Shown piece after piece: positions 33,781 to 44,812 of a stretch of 64,000 nt of DNA. Numbering within the stretch: position 1 is the first letter of the stretch; every line of letters begins with the position of its first letter. The DNA is from Nigrospora sphaerica (taxonomy: Eukaryota > Ascomycota > Sordariomycetes > Amphisphaeriales > Apiosporaceae). The notes under the pieces are model-generated. The model was given only the letters and a program-made list of their open reading frames with translations. It made no database searches and was not told the origin of the DNA. The stretch is from positions 930,001 to 994,000 of the forward strand of contig JAGVVL010000009.1 of assembly GCA_018287875.1 (NCBI GenBank). The letters are read 5' to 3'. A program made the translations under genes and the position numbers.

Positions 33781-34293
33781 TTATTTCTCCTCGTCTGAGG
33801 GCTTCTTTTCCTGCTCAGCGGCCGCCTCGGCGTTGGCTTCTGTCATGGTTGTCAGTAGTCCGGCTTCACCATTTGTGGTGATGGGATGGGGGCCGGGGAG
33901 AAGTGCGTGTTCCAAAGAACCCAAAATGGGCAGACTAGGCGATGATTCCCGCATCGGTGGAGGAAGAAAAAGTCCGGGTTTGGGGCTGTATGCTACTGCA
34001 GTCAATCCCCCCCCCTCTTTCTCCAAGCGGGGGAGGAGGGGCTTTGCGGTGCTGGAAGGGGGGTGGGCGCTAGATGCACGCATGGGCGAAGGAAGGGATC
34101 TGGGGAAAAAGGATGGCAAAGATAGGAAAAACGCACTCTTGTTCCTTTCCCAGTCCTTGGGCAGGCCGCGGAAGTGGCTGCGCAGCACCGTCGGCTTGGT
34201 GGGTTGCGTCGCCTGCTCGGCGGCGTCGGCAGGCCCCGGTTGCGGCTGCTCCCCTTGGGTTAGGGACTTGTCGTTGTCGTTGTTGTTGTCCAT
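33781..34293 (-). CDS. Conserved-looking small hydrophilic protein (71 aa)
   Basis: Two exons on the minus strand, 34293-34137 and 33839-33781, with a donor GTGCGT and an intron of about 297 bp; predicted 71 aa. The N-terminal half is Asn/Asp/Gln/Pro-rich and disordered. The middle has VLRSHFRGLPKDWERNK, which looks like a conserved core, and the C-terminus is a charged Ala/Glu/Lys helix. I do not recognise a function. A 253-codon frame runs through the same strand without splicing, but its 5' part is low-complexity His/Pro and the intron part is also Pro/Ser-rich, so the spliced model is preferred. The two genes here converge, with about 400 bp of shared 3' region. Confidence 0.55.
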   Translation of the reverse strand: MDNNNDNDKSLTQGEQPQPGPADAAEQATQPTKPTVLRSHFRGLPKDWERNKSAFFLSLPSFFPRSLPSPMRASSAHPPSSTAKPLLPRLEKEGGGLTAVAYSPKPGLFLPPPMRESSPSLPILGSLEHALLPGPHPITTNGEAGLLTTMTEANAEAAAEQEKKPSDEEK

Positions 34294-35946
34294 GACGGCC
34301 GTAGTGGTAGTTGGGTGGAATGCGCGGTGGTGACGAGAGGGCGCGGCGTGTGGGGGGATTCGGTGGTGGTGGTGATGTTGAGGAGGGCCAAGAAGAAAAT
34401 GGGGAATAGGGGCCAGTAGGAGTCGTCGTGGTTGATGATGACGATGCATGAACGGGAAGATGGACGGACCAGGGTAAGGAGGGGAGGGGCCCTTTAGTGG
34501 GCGTCCCCAGAATGAGGAGGGGGAGGGTCCGTAAACTTCCATTCAAGCCCCTTCCAAGTTCGATGGCCCAAAACCCTCATTTTCCCCCTCGTTAATGATA
34601 TCGCTAGCCGCTAGTGTGAGCACATGGGAATACAAATGCAACGGATGCGTTGGCTGGGGCCGGCCGGGAAGGGAAGGCGCGAAACTATGTGTGACGTCAT
34701 GACGCGGACAGGGTGGTTCGCTGCACTGCAGTTTTGGCGGGCGCCATTTCTTTTGCGTTGCGTCGATGGGCAAGCCCGACCCTGGGTCCGGGGAATGGGA
34801 TGCAATTGCGTGCACGTGGGGGACAACAGCAAAAACGGCAAACGGGCTGGCGGGGGATTCTGTTCAGGTGTCCATTTTCGGGTATACCCCTTTTCATGAA
34901 TGAAACGGGAAGCTTGCATTTTGGTCATCAAGTCACACAAGCCACAAGCACATAAACACATACACACGGTACACGCGACGCGGCAGAGGCTCGGGTCGTG
35001 CTGGGACTTGGATGCCGTCGGCATTGGGTCTAATAGCTGCCGAGACGGGGCGCGAAAGCAACAGAGTTGCCATATGATGCAAAAGCGCGCAACGCCGCCG
35101 CATGCGCGCGCAACGGGCCGCTGTAATATCATGCTGTGAAGGGCATAAACCTTAAGGCGGGAAAAGCAAAAGGGCGGGCGGGAAAGGCAAAAGAGCGGGC
35201 GGGCCAGAATAGAGCCCAAACGGCTGGGTTGGGCTAATGCCGTGCTCAATGCCAGGGCCACTGGGCGGTTCCTCCCTCTTTCCCCCTCCGTCAAGAAACA
35301 ATGACGACAACAGCGCCGGGCGGTGTCGAATGACGGCGGCTGTGTTAGCGCCCCCGCATCTTTTCCCACCCCCGCGCGCCGCCTGGCTCCCCTCTCCTCC
35401 CCAGCCCTGTTGGGCAGAAGGCGTGCTGCTAGCAGCCCATCGAGAAACCAATCCCGCCCGTTCCCGCTTGATGTCATAATTTGACTCCCGGGCGCTGTTG
35501 TTTCCTGGGGGTGCCAGTAAAATAGTGGTACGGCGTATTAGTAAGAAATAGAGGAGTCGGCTGCCGTCTGCCGAATCAACGGGGGGCCATGACACCGTCG
35601 CACAGCCGGCCTGATCCGTCCGTCTAGCCGCAATTGCGGTCGCGCCGTGCGATGACCAGCGCATCCGCCCCCGAGGCCAGTGGATGGCCGCTGTGCGTTG
35701 TGGTCGTGTCACCAACCCGGATGAGTGCCGAGCTGGGCGCAGCGGGTGGGTATTTGTTCATTAAGCATTAGTAAGACGCGCGTCGGCGGCGGCCGAAAGG
35801 GGTTACTGAGGTGCGACCGGCGGAAAAGAAACGGCTCGGCGCGCCGGCGAGGGTCCCGGGGGGTGTTGTAGGGTCGCGAAAGCTCGCTGAGCACACAAGG
35901 CGCGTACCTAGGTTGGTAGCACCTGGGGGCGCGTGCGTCCCTTTGC
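34294..35946. other. Intergenic region; promoter of the 71-aa gene
   Basis: No further gene recognised. Sequence near 34300-34540 is A/C/T-rich on the minus strand (probable leader). The remainder is GC-rich with chance open frames. Confidence 0.4.
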
Positions 35947-37311
35947 TCAGCCCGAGACGCACCACGTGCGCTTGGCCAGCATGAAGCGGCGGCGACCCTC
36001 GGAAGCCGACAGGAAGTCGACAGCGGGCGAGGGCGCGCGCGCCTTGAACTTGCGGGCCGGGACGGCGGCGGCGTTGCCGTCGGCGGGGACGCCGTTGTCG
36101 ACGGGGACCTGGAGGAAGCCTTTGCGGTCGGCCTCCTTGACGGCCTCGACGAAGATGCGGCCCATCATGCGGTAGCCCTCGTCGGTAGGGTGGGTGCCGT
36201 CGGGACCGACGTTTTCGGCAGTGGGGCGGCCGGGCAGGCCGCTGCCGGCGTGCATCTCGGCCATGACGACGGGCTTGCCGGCGGCCTCGTAGGCGGCCAT
36301 GAGGTCCCAGAACTGCTTGTTCATGTCGAGGATGAGGGGCTCGCAGTTGGGCACCGTGTTGGTAACGAGGGTGCTCATGACGACGAAGGAGCGCGGCGAC
36401 GCCTCGAGCAGGTAGTCGACGAGGGCGCGCATATCGCGGCCCGCCGTCTTCACCGCCTTCGTCTGCAGCGCGTTGTTGGTGCCCGCGTTGATGACGAAGA
36501 CGTTGGGCTGCAGCCGCGGCACCGCCTTGCGCGCGTACTCGTGCACCTTGGTGATGAGGATGCCGCCGTACGCCTCCACCTCGTTGTCGTCGAAGTCGCC
36601 GAGCCGCACCGAGCCCACCATGTTGACGGGCGCCCCCGCCGCCGCCAGCTCGTCGCGCAGCAGCTTCCGGAACCCAAACGTGCCCGCCGACTGCTCACCC
36701 TTGGTGATGGACGCCCCCAACGCCATGATGCGCAGCGCCGTGCCGTTGGCGATGCTGCCCGGGTGCTCGCTGACGAAGCCCTGCGCTTTGGAGGACTCTG
36801 CTTCTGAAGACGGCTTAGTTTCGTGGTTACTTGCCTCGGGGGTCCCCGACGATGAGGTCTTGTCTTCGTTGTCGTTATCGCTAGCGGTGGTGGCGGTGAC
36901 GCTAGAAGACGGGGAAGGTTGCGACTTGGGGTCGACGGCCGGAACGGCAGGCGGTGCCGCCACGGCTCCGTTACTGTGCAACTCACCGGAGGATTCTTGC
37001 GAGGGCGCGGGGTCTTTAGACGAGCGGCCGGTGAGGACGCCGGTGGCGCCGAGGGCTATACGGCGGCGGCGTTAGCATTCACAACCCGCCTTTGCACAAT
37101 CCTGCCCCTCCAGCACGTCCACCAGTTGCGGAACGCGGTGCTAGTGGTTCGAGGGGGATGTTGGCCATAGGGATTTCATACCGATCAATACAATGGCCAC
37201 GATGATTAGCAGGCCAAGCCCGACCAGAAACTTCTTTGTGCGGAAGAAGGAGCGCTTGGCGGCGCCCTGCGATTGGGAGCCCTTCTCGGGGGCCAGATCT
37301 GTGGTCGACAT
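35947..37311 (-). CDS. Membrane-anchored SGNH/GDSL hydrolase, CE3-like
   Basis: Two exons, 37311-37182 and 37055-35947, predicted 412 aa. A basic cytosolic N-terminus (RSFFRTKK) precedes one transmembrane segment (about 28-48), giving a type II signal anchor. A Ser/Pro/Thr/Asp linker (about 50-145) follows. The SGNH fold begins at ALRIMALGASITKG with nucleophile Ser159. The third block is VFVINAGTNNAL, and the catalytic DGTHPTDEGY has Asp329 and His332. This arrangement fits CE3-type acetylxylan esterases and related carbohydrate esterases, which remove O-acetyl groups from glycans. The catalytic domain would face the ER/Golgi lumen or cell surface rather than be released. Substrate is inferred from family only. 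Confidence 0.88.
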
Positions 37312-39495
37312 GGTGATGGTGACTAGGCGGTTGTGGTGTTGTCGCCCGTTGTCCGTCTGAGGCTGTTCGTCACAGAGCCGTCCTCCTACACGCGGCGCGA
37401 CAGGATGGGAGGCGGAGGTTGACAATGGCGAGGACAAGGGCCAGGGGAAAGAGGGACGAGAAAGCGACGGGAGGATAGGCAGAGGTAGAGTAGTCGGCGG
37501 TACGGGGCTCCCCGGGTTTCTATTTCCACCGCGGGTTGTTTACACCGTACTCCCAAGGCCCAGCCTCGTCCAAGGCCCCGGAAGCAAAGCAAAGGAAATG
37601 CAGGTTGGCTTACGCCGAGCCGTCATCGTCTCGCCTCGTCTCCATTCGTCCCGTGATTGATAGGCTCTGCGGCCGCGCCCCATATGCCGCCCCATGGCCC
37701 AGCAGCAGTGGCAGCACAAGCAGCAGCGGCAGCAGCAGAAGCAGAAGCAGCAAAAAAGACGTAACGAGGTGGCATCAGCCGGGCCCGCTTAGGGACCCCC
37801 CGATTCGGGGCGGGCGCTGGTGGACCAACAGTGAAGGAATCGCAGGCGATTTGACGATACCCACGCCGAACTTGGGCTCTACTGTGTACTGGGCAGCGCC
37901 AAACCGGTCCCGGGCTGGAGTCCATGACGAACGGTCCGCCAAGCCGTCTGGGGAGCTGACGTACAACTAGGCCCGGCGCTAAACTGCGAAAGACCCATGA
38001 TTGCCCGCCAGCGACAGGGACCTGCCAGGGCAGGGCCCGCGAGCATGCGTCGCCGGTGCCAATCCTCGAGCCGGATAGCCGGCGGTCCTGGACAAGGCCA
38101 GGCTTGGCTTTGGGTGCGACCTGTGTGTCTGAAGCATCGTGGCTGCAGTTGGTTTCCTGGCTCGATGGCCCATCTGCCGATGGCCCTACCGATGGCCCTG
38201 TCGATGCAGGTGGCCGGCCATCCATCGCAGATTTGCGGCAAGCACACGCGAAACGCGCACACGGCTACCCGCAACACGTAATAAGGTACGAGGAAGTACG
38301 AATCCGGAGCGACCATGTAAAGTAGGAAGGCGTCATTTGTTCTCGGCTGGGCGTACCGACCGATGACAAGCGCCCGGGCGCGTCCAATCCTCGCAGCCCT
38401 GGAACGGGGGCCGCAAAAAGGGCTGGGCAGGGGGGAAGGGGAAGGTATGGTTCCTTCACCGTCGACGGTTGCATCCGTCAGGGCCAGAGCCCCCCAAACC
38501 GCCCCCCGTCAGAACGTCGCGCCACCAATTCTACATGCGAGATGAGGCACCCGTGCTGGTTGCGCCAAGAAGAGCCGCACTTCCGAGCCCAGCGACGACG
38601 GGAACGCAAACCACTCAGCACATTTTGCAATAGCCGCTGCCGCGGCCAGTACGCGTCGCCGTTTGCCGTGCTGATCAATGGGCGCCGCGCGTCCGCAGGC
38701 AATGTAATGGGCCACCTGTGCTATTTGCTCTTGAGGGGGGCAGAAAACCCGTGCCCTGCATCTCTCCCCGGATCTGTCGTTCCTGCATCTTCTGTCGGCC
38801 AAAGCGCCGACGAAACTTTGTTCTCGCGAGTCGCTCCTCCCTCCACCTCCACGCTAGAGCCAAGGCAGCATCCGGGCCCTGTCCACGCGACAAGCGCACG
38901 CGACGGGTCAGGGGACCCGTGGATCGAGAGGATCTGGTCGGTTGGTCTATAAGATCCACTCAATAGAATTGGGTGTCTATCGGAGAACGGCCGAGGCGCC
39001 GGCGGTCGCATATTTTCACCGCGCTCCCCGTAGGCAGCTGTATGGGTTTTGTTGCCAAGGCGGCGCGGTACCCTCAATGGCTCCTAGTTCGCCAACAAGG
39101 GCCCTTTTATTTTTCCATCTATTGTTTACTCCCCCCAATCCGGCCACCAGCAACGACCCAAGTCCCCCCCCCCACACATGCGCCCCTAACTAATCGTACC
39201 ACCGCCGCATTCAGCCCTCGGCCTCGTCCCCCGTATCTGGTATCGTCGCCCGGCGCCCGTAGCGTGGCCCTCACGGCGGTCCGTGGCGGAAACAGAGCCG
39301 TCGGGGCTCCAGGTTGGCGCTCACGCCGACCACCGACTGCTCCGCCGTTGCATGCCCGTCATCGTCAGCTGGGCCACACTTGTAGGCTGGTATTCGAGAT
39401 GGGGCGCGCCCGGCGCGGTGAAGACCAAGGTGCGCCAGCTTTGGCGCGCCACCGTCGGCGCACTACCAAGATCTGCACGTGACGGCGTCGGCCCG
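37312..39495. other. Intergenic region; no gene recognised
   Basis: The first about 250 bp is likely the promoter and leader of the SGNH hydrolase (minus strand). An imperfect CAG/AGC repeat lies at 37698-37757 and short CGATGGCCC repeats at 38162-38205. Remaining frames are short and unlike known proteins. Confidence 0.4.
37698..37757. repeat. Imperfect CAG/AGC trinucleotide repeat
   Basis: About 20 imperfect AGC/AGA triplets, outside any recognised gene. Confidence 0.85.
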
Positions 39496-40487
39496 TCACC
39501 CGTCCGGGGCTGCGATGCTCGCGACCAGCGCAACGCCCGTGGAAAGGTCCGCGATAAGCGCCTGCCGCGGGCGGCGTCGGTCGTTGGTCTTACTGATGAG
39601 ACACTTGACTAACGCGGATGCGAAGGCCCTCCCGCCCTGTAGCTGTTGTTGTATCGACTCGACCCGGCCTTCATCGAAGGCCTTGTTAAGTAGAGATACG
39701 ATGATGACGACCCAAAAGAAGATTCCTTGGGCCCTTCCCAAAATCTCCTCCTTAACACTGGCGTCGCGTGTTCTCAGTTGTCCGGCAAGATACTTCGCAG
39801 TGTCGTCATTGTGATCTCTGCTTCGCTCCACCGTCAATTCTTAGAATCTGCGCATTCCGATGCTGGGGTAACGGCGGCTTGAGGGACACATCTTCAGCGG
39901 CTTTGTGCTCTGAGACGCTAGCTCACTCAACGATTCAAGGAACGAGACGACGTTCGGAACGTCGGACTCGACGCATTCATTGAGTGCGTCCGTCAGAATG
40001 AGTATAGGCTGCGAACAAAACTCCCGTACAGCCAGACGTATAAACTCTTACAGTTCGGAGGGCCTCCACTGCCAAGGTTCGGCGCGGTGAAAATTCTCCT
40101 TCTCCCGGAAAGAAGGCAGGATCCGGCGATAGAGCCCGTCGTCGGCTTCATTCTTGAGCAGCTGGTATACTATGGATAGCAGCATGCCCAGGGGGGTGTT
40201 CTCAAGGGCCTCGCCCCGGGCGTTGAAAAAATACGCAACGCAGAGATAGCCGCGGAGGAAGTCATCGATATGGCAATAGATGAGGATGTGCTTCATCAGC
40301 GTCGACTTTCCCGCCCCCGGCTTGCCCTTGATCTAGAGCACTCCGTTGTGGGTGTCAAATCTGGCACATTGCTTCCATTCTTCGAATTCCGGGGTGGTGA
40401 ACAGCCAGTCACAGGTGTTGGGATAGGCCGGGGCTATATCGCTACGCCTGGCGTCAATCGCACCAAAGCTGAATGAGCGGAGACAGT
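39496..40487 (-). pseudogene. NACHT-domain NLR relic
   Basis: On the minus strand one frame reads through the core of a fungal NOD-like receptor. It begins after a possible acceptor at 40488 with CLRSFSFGAIDARR and IAPAYPNTCDWLF, then the Walker A GKPGAGKST preceded by a stop where relatives have Trp (LWIKG to L-TAG-IKG). It continues through a Walker B-like LILTDALNECVESD, SSRRYPSIGM, and the end of the NTPase region (HNDDTAKYLAGQL, GIFFWVVIIVSLLNKAFDEG). Further stops are a TAA in place of Gln near 40050 and one before ELTVERS near 39840. Similarity ends near 39640. No indel is needed in this part. Effector and repeat domains are missing. NLRs act in fungal self/non-self recognition and regulated cell death. 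This copy is dead. Confidence 0.85.
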
Positions 40488-41689
40488 CTGTGACATGTAA
40501 CTATTAGCGACACTATATAGCAGAGGCGTTTCATCCGGGGCATCTGTGACTATGCTGATGAGCACAAGAACAGGAAGCGGCAGCCATATGCAGCCGCCAC
40601 TGCCGCCGCCTGTGCGAAGGAGCCAGGTCCTTTTTACAGTGCTTTCGCTCGCTCCGGGCAGTGGCGACCCCGTTCTGGGGGGCGGTTCCCCGGCCCCCGG
40701 ACCAAAGCAACCGGGGAAAGACTTGTTGTAGATGAAGCAGCACCCTCGCTCCGTTTTCAACGGCCCAACCCGTGGTAGAAATGTTCTTGCTGGGAAAACT
40801 ATGAGGAAAGTGTTGAAGGAAGAACCGGCCGGAAAAGGCATTCCAAGATAGCTGGCGGTCTTATTGATCTCGGTATAACTTACGACTCAAGCTGGTTCTG
40901 CAGCGGATCTTTAATCGAGTCACGCCTCGATTAACGTTAAAAGAGTCTAGATGAACGGCCCGTCATCTAGTCCACGAGGCGTTTAAACTTTACCCCGTTT
41001 CGACTTACCACGCCATCATGGTCCGGTCTGTTGGGTCTTCCTGGCTCCAAGGTATAAAATCACAAAGGACTTCACGTGGCGATGCTCGTACACTGGCCCG
41101 TCAACACAAGCCCCCCATCGATCTGCTTTGCTTCCATTGAGACATGTCATCGGTGCACTAGCCCGGCCACCAGATTTTGCAACATCCTTCGGGGGGTCCG
41201 CGAGCATTTTGAGTTTACCGTAGATCGAACGTGAAATAGTTCTTCGAGAACGCGCTAGCATACTGTGTATCTTGAGATATTGGGTTGGTGGCCAGAAACC
41301 TTTCCCATTGTTCGGGGTCCGGGTTTTTCCAATACCCGATTTCGTAAGTTTGGCACCATTAAGATCTGGGAAATCTCCCGAGGTCATTGACACACGAAGA
41401 CACAGATAATAACGTCCCAAAAGGTAATTACTGCCCAAGCCGCACGTTGCACCATGGTCGAGGTGGCATAAGAAACCGCCTCTTCACACCAGGAGTTGCT
41501 CACAATCATGAGGTTGCTGCCAAGATACGCCTCGAAATTCCTATACCTGAGGGTCGTCCGTTTATACTAGCGTCAAATTACTCGCAAGGTTGATCTGCGG
41601 CAGTCATTAGCCATGCATAAAGTACATTAGAGAATTGGAGACCTTGGGTCCAGGTACTCGCGGGCGTTTTTCTTATGTTCTGCACGCTG
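40488..41689. other. Region between two pseudogenes; no gene recognised
   Basis: If the NLR relic once had an N-terminal exon on the minus strand it should lie here, but I find no recognisable effector domain. Confidence 0.35.
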
Positions 41690-42905
41690 CGAGTAAGAGC
41701 GTCGCTTACTCGAGGACGAGATGGCGACAACTAAGCAAAAGCGTCAGCGGCTTGCGTAACGCATTCGGTACTTTCCAAACCTACTACGTCTTGACATTGC
41801 CCAAGCATTCTCCGTCGGGGATTGTCTGAATCGGGACCACCCAAGGGACCTTGCTGGAGATCGTTGGGTTCCTCATTGGCACGCTGTGCGACAAAGGCCA
41901 CATAAAAAGCCTGATCATCGCCGGCGCCTTGCTGAACGTCCTAAGTCTCCTGGCGACGAGTTTCGCCACCGCCTTCTGGTCGGCGTGTCTCTCCCTCGAT
42001 GCAGTTCTCCGCCCCGAACCTCCCTTCCGCCTCCCGGCCCTTTCATCCCCAGCCCGGCTGACATCCCCCTTTCCCCGGAAGAGGTCTCGGCGTGGGCCTG
42101 GGCAGCGGTGTTTACTACGTAATCGGCGCGCGCCAGCGTCGGCGGCCTCGTCTACCCTTTCTCTTCGCCGCCGCGCGCGATCGCTTCGGCTTCGCCCGGC
42201 CGGCCGCTCCTTCCCCCTGCTCAACGCCACCCTGCTCGCCCTGTGTGTCCTGCTGTTCCGGCCGGACCCGCCAACACTGGCGCTGATGCCGAGGACAATG
42301 CCGTGACGGCGGGTCCCTTTTTCGACAGGGGCGCCTTTTTGACGCAGCTGCTTTCCGTGGTTATCGTTTTATTCTCTTCTGCGTCGGCCCTTTCCTACTC
42401 TGGGGTCGAGCTCCCGTACTGCATCGTACCTGATTTGTCCCAAAGCAGGGGCTATTCAGAGAAGCTAGGTTTCTACCTCATAACGGCCCTGAACGTGCCT
42501 TCTCTTGTTGGCCCCGTGGCTACTGGTGGCGTTACCGTTTAGACCGGATCTATGAGCGTTTGGCAACTGTCGACTGCTGCGTCATGCGACTTGTTGGTAT
42601 GCTGGGGGATTGTGCTCGAAGCAATCCCGAATATCGCCACGTTTGTCTTCTTTCATGGCTTTACCGCTGGGGCCATCACATCTCTTTATACCCCTGTCCT
42701 CACTGGCATCTCACCCAGTCTCCAGGTAGTGGGCGCTCGCCTAGGAATGAGTAGCCTGGCTCCCGACTGCGGCTATCTCGTGGGGCCACCCATTGTAGGA
42801 GCATTGCCCGACGCTCCTCTCGGCTATGCAGCGCAGAGCGCATTTGCTGCTTCGGCAAGTTTCATCGCACTTTTGCTTGCTCATTCTTTTCCTAAATCAA
42901 GCTAG
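41690..42905 (+). pseudogene. Monocarboxylate-transporter-type MFS pseudogene
   Basis: Plus-strand pieces follow fungal MCT-like MFS proteins in order: NAFGTFQTYYVLTLPKHSPS near 41760, then a TGA stop where relatives have Trp (DISWIG), then IGTTQGTLLEIVGFLIGTL, SLIIAGALLNVLSLLATSFA, a frameshifted stretch with ASVGGLVYPF near 42130-42160, and AFLTQLLSVVIVLFSSAS. After a stop at 42541 come FFHGFTAGAITSLYTPVL, GARLGMSSLAPDCGYLVGPP and an end at 42905. At least two stops and frameshifts break it. Transmembrane segments of the two six-helix halves are recognisable. It cannot encode a whole transporter. Confidence 0.8.
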
Positions 42906-43421
42906 GGCTGGGGCATTTACAAGAAGAAATGGTTGACAGAAGAATCATCTTCATCTCCGGCGACTACCAATTAGTTGCGGCTTACATTCCAAACTTGTAG
43001 GCAAGAAGACGGAAATGAGATATAAAGCACACAAAATGATAGGGTAGGAGTGTGTGTATTGATGGGGCGGTACTATGCCATGTTGGGAGTCGGGCGCCAT
43101 ATCCCGAGCGCCATACCCCGAGCGTGACAGTAAAAGAGCGACTTCATCCTTCCCGATGCATAAACCCACTGGAAACCATGAAAACCGAAACAGAACAGGT
43201 ATTTCCAACCGCCAGTTTATGGAACGCCCTGAACGCCGGTGCTGTGTAAACCCGAAAACGATGCAGTACCCTCATGGCAGGAAAGAAAAGAAAGGTATTT
43301 AGCAGCGACAGCTACCAAAAGCAGTCCGTCATGCGCCAATGAGGAAATGGCGAAATCAATGAGAGTAATCCGAGGAAAGGAAAGTCCCACTCCAAATGCC
43401 ATAAAACGCCATAAAATGCCA
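42906..43421. other. Intergenic region and 3' UTR of the Myb gene
   Basis: No coding sequence recognised between the MFS pseudogene and the convergent Myb-like gene. Confidence 0.4.
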
Positions 43422-44475
43422 TTACATGCTGGATGGTAGGCCGCCATGGCGTGGCCGGTTGATGATGGCATCAATGCCCATATCCACGCTGGGCAGCCTC
43501 TGGCCGTTGCCCATGTAAGGGGACCCCTCTTGTGAGTGGTGGTCGTAGGCGTGAGCCGTGGTAGAGGAGACGGAAGAGCTGTAGCCCGAGGAGAGGGCAC
43601 CGGTACTGGCGGTGTAGTTGTGACCGTACGCTTGGTGGCCGAGGTGCATAGGGTGGATGCCGCTGTGGTAGGAGGAGCCGCCAGCGGAACTGGAGCTGGA
43701 TATGGTTTCTGGGCTGCTGTACGACGAATCGAGGTCATCTATTGGAGTCAGACCGATGCCCGAGATTCCGCTGTCGTCGTCATACCCCTGCGAAAATGTT
43801 TGGCCGCCCTCGACGTGCTCCCGGCGGCCAGCGGCGCGGGAGGCATTCATGATGTTCTTCATGCCGCTGTTCATACACTGTCGGGCAGAGTTAGCCGGAT
43901 GCAATGTTTTCAGGGGGTTACACAGGCCGTGCAGGGGAGTAACTGACCTTGGCCTCAACAACGGTCCACTTCTCCCCAACCCGCTGTGCCAGTGGCTGCC
44001 AAATCTCCTTGCGCATGGCCATATACTCCTGGGCGATGCGTTCCATTCTTCGTTGGTCGAAATCGTTGGTACCGCGGCGCTCCATCAACCGCTCGTGGCG
44101 CTTCCGGCAGGCGTTGGGCGTCTTGTCCTTGAAGTGATCGCGGTTGATTTGCTGCCAGTTCTTGCCTTGCTGGCGCGCCGCAATGAGGGTCGAGTCATCC
44201 TGTTGCGACCAAGCACCAGAGGATGCCCGGGATGGCATGGCCTGCTGAGGGGGCGCCGGGGGCAACACGGGACCGGCGTAGGGGTCGTAGGCTTGCGGCA
44301 CCATGGAAACGTGATCTTGTGCAGACTGCAGGGAGTAGAAAGCAGGGTTGATGGGTATTTGCTGGCGGGGGTTGTATACGAGGTCTGCCGGATGTGAAGG
44401 TGCGAGGGAGACTGGCATGGAATGCGTGTATACATGCTGGTTGGAGCTCGAAGAACGGCTGTGTTTCGGCATCAT
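43422..44475 (-). CDS. Myb/SANT-domain DNA-binding protein
   Basis: Two exons, 44475-43948 and 43877-43422, predicted 327 aa. A Ser/Pro/Gln-rich N-terminus is followed by one Myb/SANT repeat at about residues 86-131, from GAWSQQDDSTLIAARQQG through NWQQINRDHFKDKTPNACRK to RHERLMERR. The spacing of Trp88 and Trp107 and the basic third helix (NACRKRHERL) match fungal Myb-like regulators. A conserved basic/aromatic region (EYMAMRKEIWQPLAQRVGEK) continues across the intron to CMNSGMKNIMNASRA. The C-terminal half is Ser/Gly/His/Tyr-rich and probably disordered. Two adjacent ATG codons exist (44475 and 44472). It is most likely a nuclear transcription factor; targets are unknown. Confidence 0.9.
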
Positions 44476-44804
44476 GACGGACGGTAGGAAGGATGGATAT
44501 AGGAAAGAGACGCCAAGAGAAGTGGGTCAGGCCCGAGAGATTAGAATTAGGAGCCGTAGAGACAGGTGGTGACACTTTGCGTCTGGTACTTGGGCCTAGA
44601 GGAGCCAGGGGCTAGTGGACAGGCGGCTGATGGGGTGTCCAAGGTATGGGGACGAGGCCAGATGAAACGAACGGGGCAAGGAAATGGTAGGAAATGAGAA
44701 TGCCGAGACAGAGGGAAAGGATACGATAGGGAAATGAGGTTGTAGCGGAAATGGTCTGAAGGAGAAAGGCCTCCAAGCGGGACTGGTCACCGTGTGGACG
44801 CGCT

Positions 44805-44812
44805 CCTTTATA
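44805..44812 (-). promoter_or_regulatory. TATA box of the Myb gene
   Basis: TATAAAGG on the minus strand lies about 330 bp before the start codon, implying a long 5' leader that is C/T-rich on the coding strand. Confidence 0.5.

Noticed and set aside
36190..36807. Plus-strand ORF opposite the SGNH hydrolase
   Set aside because: Shadow frame of a GC-rich gene whose catalytic motifs lie on the minus strand.
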